Assembly: GCF_019175385.1 (NCBI RefSeq) | Contig: NC_083340.1 | Span: forward strand, 14,520,336 to 14,584,335 | Direction of reading: 5' to 3' | From: Lycium barbarum | Lineage: Eukaryota; Streptophyta; Magnoliopsida; Solanales; Solanaceae | DNA: 64,000 nt | Part shown: positions 59,166-64,000 of the stretch, one piece after another | Position numbering within the stretch: the first letter of the stretch is position 1 | Layout of the letters: every line of letters starts with the position of its first letter | Program-made: the position numbers and the translations under genes | Notes under the pieces: generated by a model | The model's input: the letters and a program-made list of their open reading frames with translations, nothing else | The model's database searches: none | Told to the model about the DNA's origin: nothing

Positions 59166-60614
59166 GATGTCAACACAACTTATGATGCTATGGAGTGTAA
59201 ATATACATCGTAACTGAAATGAAATAGTAAAATCTCGCACCCCCTTCGGAGTGGTTTTGAAAATCAACTTTATGTTTCCTTTAGTACAAAACTAATTTTT
59301 CTCGAAATCATTAGTAAACCATAAACACGTTTCAAGTCAATCCGAGTTAACATAAGAAAGTTATGGACATTATTCATCACGTAAACCTCTGCGAACGTTT
59401 CAAAGCAATCCGAGACCGCCTATGAAAGTTAGGGACATTAATCTTTATAGAACCCTTTTTTGGAATAGGGACTCTTTATGCTTTGCTCGTTATTCAATCA
59501 TACAATAGGCTCGACTATACCAAGTATGCTCGTGTCAAGAAGTGAATAAGAATCGTAAACAAGCTCGGAATTAAAGAATGGAGTTACCCCGAGATGCGTA
59601 TCATACCTTACTTAGCTCTAGGACATGCCAAAAGAAAGAAAGGGTGAGCCTTACATACCTTGCCCACTTCCTAAGCTAATCCGAACTTAAGTCCCGACTT
59701 TTGCAAGATCTACAACAATATAGTAGACGTAGATACCAAACATTAGCTATAGACACTTAAGAGTCCAATTCTAAACTAGCACTTCGTTTACAGAAATTTC
59801 GGCAGCATTTCCCCTGTAAATACAACCAACCCCGAGAATCTAACTCGGCCAAATCATCAACAACAATACCAACAACCATATTTCCAACTTCAACAGTTAA
59901 TTCAGGACGCATTCTAACATCGGTAACCATTTCTATACAATTCGACGGCATTTCACTTATGTTCAAATTAACCACAACAATACAATCCAAAATCTTCCAA
60001 CTTAATCAAGAACAACAACAACACATTCTTTTCTTTCAAATTCACGAACTACACTAACAATCTATACATTAGCAACTTCATTCTCATAATTACAAGAAAC
60101 TATGTCAAAATCACATTAACTCCTTCAACAACACATAAACAATTTCAATCCCAATTTGAACCATTAAACCTTCATTTGCATCATAGAATCCACAACAACA
60201 ACAACTAAAATACTAAGTAAAATTAATTCATCCTTTCTACACAACACCAACACCTACACGGCTACAACACAACACACCTAATTTCATGAATTTCATTCAT
60301 TTCTACACACTACAACACATACAAATCACCCCTAGCACATGTAAAAGAAACTTAAACCTTACCTTCTCACGTAGCTTCTTAGCTTGGCTAGGGTTGTAAG
60401 TTACAAGAGATGAGTGGTTTGTTTGCTTCAACAATTACTCCACGTTAATAAGGGCCTTCCAATTGGTTGGAATATTAGAAGAAAATAATTTTTTGATCAA
60501 GATTTGAGAGCGTCAATTTTTGGCTACCATGGCCGAATACTCTCCTCTTTTTTTTTTTTCTTTCTTCTCCAAGCTTCTAAATTTGAAAGATGAATAAGTC
60601 TTGCTTGTGACTAC

Positions 60615-60639
60615 TTATATATATATATATATATAAAGC
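60615..60639 (-). promoter_or_regulatory. TATA-type promoter run of the solo LTR
   Basis: On the minus strand GCTTTATATATA...TATAAG is followed by CAAGCAAGACTTATTC. The place, about 340 bp into the LTR read on the minus strand, suits a U3 core promoter. Confidence 0.4.
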
Positions 60640-60976
60640 TCCTACAAATACCAAGTATACACATGCCCTACTCATGGCTTGAAACAATTGGCCAAGCCAT
60701 GAGTGGGGTCCACACAAGCCACACGGCCAAGTGTGGTGTTCATGACCAATTTTCTTCCTTTTATTTTCCCTTTTTATCCCTAACTTTTCCTCAATATTAC
60801 CATGAACCACCTTGTGAATTTCCCTTTTTACCCCTATCCTTTCTTAATATTTCCATACCAATAATATTCATAAGCAACTTATTTGGTAAACAAGATCAAA
60901 ATATAGTCTTTCCCTTAACTTGTCGCGACTATCTTGAAATATCCGAATATTACAAAATACGGGATATAACAGAGCA

Positions 60977-62700
60977 GGTGGAGGTTACTAAGGAAAAAGA
61001 TCAAGAGACTCATGTTAAGGTTAAAGATGAGTCAAATGATGTAGATCTTGAAGAATTTGCTGTTAATAAACCATACACAATTATGAAAGGAAGGGAAAAG
61101 AGACGGATACGAAGATCGAAATGCCTTATAGATCAAGCAAATCTGATTGCATATGTGTTCGTAGCTGCAGAAGAAGAGATTATGGATCTGGAGGCCTCCT
61201 CATATGTTGAAGCAACTTCTTGCAAGGATGTTGCACAAGAATCAGACATGAGTCTTACTGAAAAGGCGAAAGGGGAAGAGGACAGTTGGATGCAAATGGG
61301 TCTACAGAAAGAAAGAGGGAATTCTGGAAGTGGAAGATGCTAGGTTCAAGGCGAGACTGGTTGCAAAGGATTTCAGTCAGAAGGAGAGAATTGACTACAA
61401 TGAGATTTTCTCTCCAGTTGTAAAGCATAGTTCAATTTGCGTACCACTAGCATTGGTTGCACAATCTGACTTGGAGCTTCAATAACTTGATGTCAAAACT
61501 GCTTTTTTACATAGTGATATAGAAGAGACAATTTCTATGGATTAGCCTGAAGGTTTCCTAGCTGAGAGAAAAGATGATCATGTATGCCAACTGAAGAAGT
61601 CTTTGTATAGTTTGAAGCAATCCCCTAGACAGTGGTACAAAAGGTTTGATGCATTCATGACTACACATGAATTCTCAAGGAGTGCATTTGATATATGTGT
61701 GTATCACAAGAAGATGTCTGGTAACTCAATGATTTGTTTACTGTTGTATGTTGATGATATGCTTATTGCTGCTAACAACATTACAGAGATAAATGCTTTG
61801 GAGAATTGTTAAGTAAGGAATTTGACATGAAGGATTTAGGAGCTACAAAGAAAATTCTTGGTAAGGAGATTTCAAGAGAATATGGTGTTGTACATCTTTC
61901 TTAGAAGAGGTACATTGAAAGGGTTCTTGAGAGATTCAATGTGCATACATGCAAGCCTGTAAGTACACTGTTAGCTCCTCATTTTAAACTTTCAGAGTTA
62001 CAAATGCCTCAGTCCGAAGATGAGGAAGAGCATACGTCAAAGGTTCCTTATGCCAGCGTAGTTGGTAGCATAATCTATGCTATGGTATGCACACGTTCAG
62101 ATATTTCTCAATCTTTAAGTATGGTAAGCAGATGCATGTCCAACCCAGGAAAGAAGCATTGGGAAGCTGTCAAGTAGATATTGAGATATCTCAAGGGAGC
62201 TTCTGATGTTGGTCTGATCTTTCAAAAAGGTGTTGGAGGTATTTCAATTCTCGGTTATGTGGATTCTGACTATGCAGGTGATCTTGACAGAAGGAGGTGC
62301 ACAACTGGATACATCTTTACTCTTGTTGGTAGTGTCATTAGTTGGAAATTGACTCTGCAGTCGATTGTCGCTTTGTCTACGACAGAAGCAAAATACATGG
62401 AAGTAGCAGAGGCGGTGAAAGAAGTTATCTGGTTTGAAAGGTTTGGTGGCGGAATTGAGTTTGGTTCAGCAAGAATCAACCCTTAGATGTGATAGTAAGA
62501 GTGCTATTCATCTGCTTAAAAATCAGAGATTTCATGAGCGCACTAAACACATTGTTGTCAGATTTCATTTTATTCGAGATGTCGTTGAAGAGGGAACTAT
62601 CAAGGTCGTAAAAGGTTATCACAGACGATAACGCTGCAGACATGTTGACCAAGACAGTCTCGTTCGCTAAATTTCCACACTACAAGGGCTTAGCGGGAGT
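60977..62700 (+). pseudogene. Copia element: RT and RNase H part, interrupted
   Basis: The copia reading resumes right after the duplicated GAGCA. RT motifs include RLVAKDFSQ, then SLYSLKQSPRQWYKRF and LLYVDDMLIAANN (61738-61776) with the catalytic Asp pair intact. RNase H shows GYVDSDYAGDLDRRRCTTGY, ALSTTEAKYMEVAEAVKE and LLKNQRFHERTKHI. Stops at about 61484, 61543, 61902 and 62175, plus frameshifts, disable it. Together with 57131-58271 it is one insertion split by the solo LTR. Confidence 0.9.
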
Positions 62701-62854
62701 ACGCATCAACTGATGCAACTCCGAGAGAACCGGTATTAAGTGAAGGTCGTATGTTCAACAATGGTTTGATTCTTCTTGTTTCTTACAATGGGGTTGCCCA
62801 GTAAGCTTAGAAGTTTTGGCCAGATTTGTTCGTACGCATGCTCGGAACGCAAAC

Positions 62855-63195
62855 CAAGGTGGAAATTTAAAGAGTTGGTTTTTGTTATGTGATAGAAAAA
62901 CTCACGTGTTAGATGATTTTCTATTAATTGGAGCCAAAGAATGCTCAATTACTTGGAGGCAAACGATACTTGGAGCCAAAGGATGCATTGATTGGAGCCA
63001 AAGAATGTTAAGATGTGGAGGGGAATTGAAGAGTTCGCGTACAACACTTGTAGCCCAAGTCATTTTATACCTATAAAATGAGAGGCAATTCTTCTTTGTT
63101 CATCATCCCAAAAATCATACAATCCTTTATAGTGAGTAGAGATTTAAGAGAGCAATTCTCTTAGGTAATTGGAAAATCTCCCCTTCTCTTGTTAA
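62855..63195 (+). mobile_element. Probable 3' LTR of the copia element
   Basis: A purine tract AAGGTGGAAAT at 62855-62865, followed by a degenerate LTR start, lies 150-200 bp after the end of RNase H, the normal place. TATAAAATG at 63072-63080 gives a TATA box, and the sequence ends in a leader-like stretch near 63190. GGAGCCAAAGAATG and variants repeat three times at about 62930-63010. No 5' LTR is present for comparison. Confidence 0.5.
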
Positions 63196-64000
63196 TAATA
63201 GGGAAAATGGTTCAAAACACGCTTAAATTATAGCCAAAATTGTCATAACACACATCAACTTTGCGGGGGTCCTATGACCCCCTGGACTTATTTTTTGTGT
63301 ATTATTTACGCTTTCAAACGGACAAAGTCACCCAAACTCATTTGAGTGTATGCACGCGCTCATAAAGTTAAACCAGACGGGTCATTTTCATTATTTTCTT
63401 TTCCAAAATTTGAAATCCAAAATTCTCTCTCACCTTCCACTTGATTTCTACCATTTTAATCACTCAAATACCATTTTATTCTTAAATCAGTGTGAATCAC
63501 AGTTGAACTAAGTTTAGGTTGTAACATCGCGGTGGATTTTGACCCGAAATCATCGATTTATCTTCAAGGTTGTGTCAAAATTTTAGTGAACTAAAAAATA
63601 CCAGGTTAGTCGTGTTCTCTGTCACTATTATATGCGTAAAGTTTGTTTTTTTCTATATTATATAGGATTTGTGACATTGTCGTATGAATTTCTAGGGTTT
63701 GTTGAAAAATTATGGGTTTTTCCTAGTTTAAATTGGGGTTATTAGAGTTAAGAGATGTGTAATCTTATGTTGTGTAGTATTACTGTTGTAAGTGCGTCCA
63801 ATTTATTTTCACCCCAAAATCTGATTTTATACATTGTTTGGCCCTGTATTGTCACATGTCTGAATTTAATTGTTGTTGACCATCTATTGTTATTGTCTAT
63901 GTGTGGTACTAATTATTTGTACTATTATTGAATTGTAATTTCAAGTATGAGTGGGTTTGTATCAGTAACATTGAGATGGTATCATGGTGGGGTTTTGGAT
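63196..64000. other. Repeat-derived flank, continuing off the right edge
   Basis: From GGGAAAATGGTTCAAAACACGC the sequence resembles a common Solanaceae dispersed repeat. It contains GGGGGTCCTATGACCCCC (63267-63284), a near-perfect inverted repeat. The remainder is AT-rich with no recognised domain. It may be the 5' end of another DNA transposon whose body lies outside the window. Confidence 0.35.

Larger units (their letters stand above)
58272..60971 (-). mobile_element. Solo LTR, Ty3/gypsy, nested in the copia element
   Basis: The 2700-bp unit runs from TGTCACGACCCAACC to GGGATATAACA, flanked by an exact GAGCA (58267-58271 and 60972-60976). No gag-pol remains, so it is a solo LTR. A minus-strand TATA run (60615-60639) followed by a leader supports the minus orientation. 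It is related to the solo LTR at 2837-5320 by its ends and by the CAGTACG...GTATGTACTGAATATG stretch. Open frames inside (for example 60663-61343, which crosses its border) are not genes of the LTR. Confidence 0.88.

Overview
This window looks like nuclear DNA of a flowering plant, most likely a member of the Solanaceae. It is AT-rich, has GT-AG introns, and contains one host gene in a large area of nested transposons. The family-level guess rests on the PLATZ protein and on repeat types I associate with Solanaceae: LTRs ending in CACGACCC-type sequence, SolS-like SINEs, Stowaway elements and hAT elements with GC-rich arms. No rRNA, tRNA or CRISPR array was seen.

Layout. 1-1212 is the 3' end of a Tat-lineage Ty3/gypsy element: an antisense reading frame running off the left edge, then an LTR. 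1564-5394 is probably an old copia-type solo LTR, itself split by a 2.5 kb gypsy solo LTR (2837-5320, target duplication GTATG). 9030-9956 and 35492-36704 are two non-autonomous hAT elements of one family in opposite orientation, each with an exact 8-bp target duplication. The only intact host gene is a four-exon PLATZ zinc-protein gene (11126-12626, + strand). 16753-28457 is a complete but inactivated Tat-type Ty3/gypsy element with 680-bp LTRs and a GATTG duplication. It carries gag, protease, RT, two RNase H modules, integrase, and a spliced antisense gene with its own TATA box. 28463-44800 is intergenic DNA with small elements: two Stowaway-like, one Emigrant/pogo-like, one hAT, one probable Mutator-like and a SINE.

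44850-55945 is an autonomous-type Mutator-like element (MULE) carrying two convergent genes: a 12-exon Ulp1/C48 SUMO-protease-like gene with a DUF1985-like region on +, and a 4-exon MULE transposase with SWIM and CCHC zinc motifs on -. Both are broken by stops or frameshifts, although the protease catalytic exons stay open. 56045-57130 holds one complete and one interrupted copy of a long-TIR element. 57131-63190 is a 5'-truncated copia element that is itself split by a second gypsy solo LTR (58272-60971, duplication GAGCA). The right edge enters another repeat.

Functionally, the PLATZ gene is the only candidate for a host role. Everything else is a record of insertion, LTR-LTR recombination and decay. 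The most unusual gene content is the Ulp1-carrying MULE and the antisense gene of the Tat element. Both belong to phenomena already known in plant transposons, so I do not claim a wholly new system.
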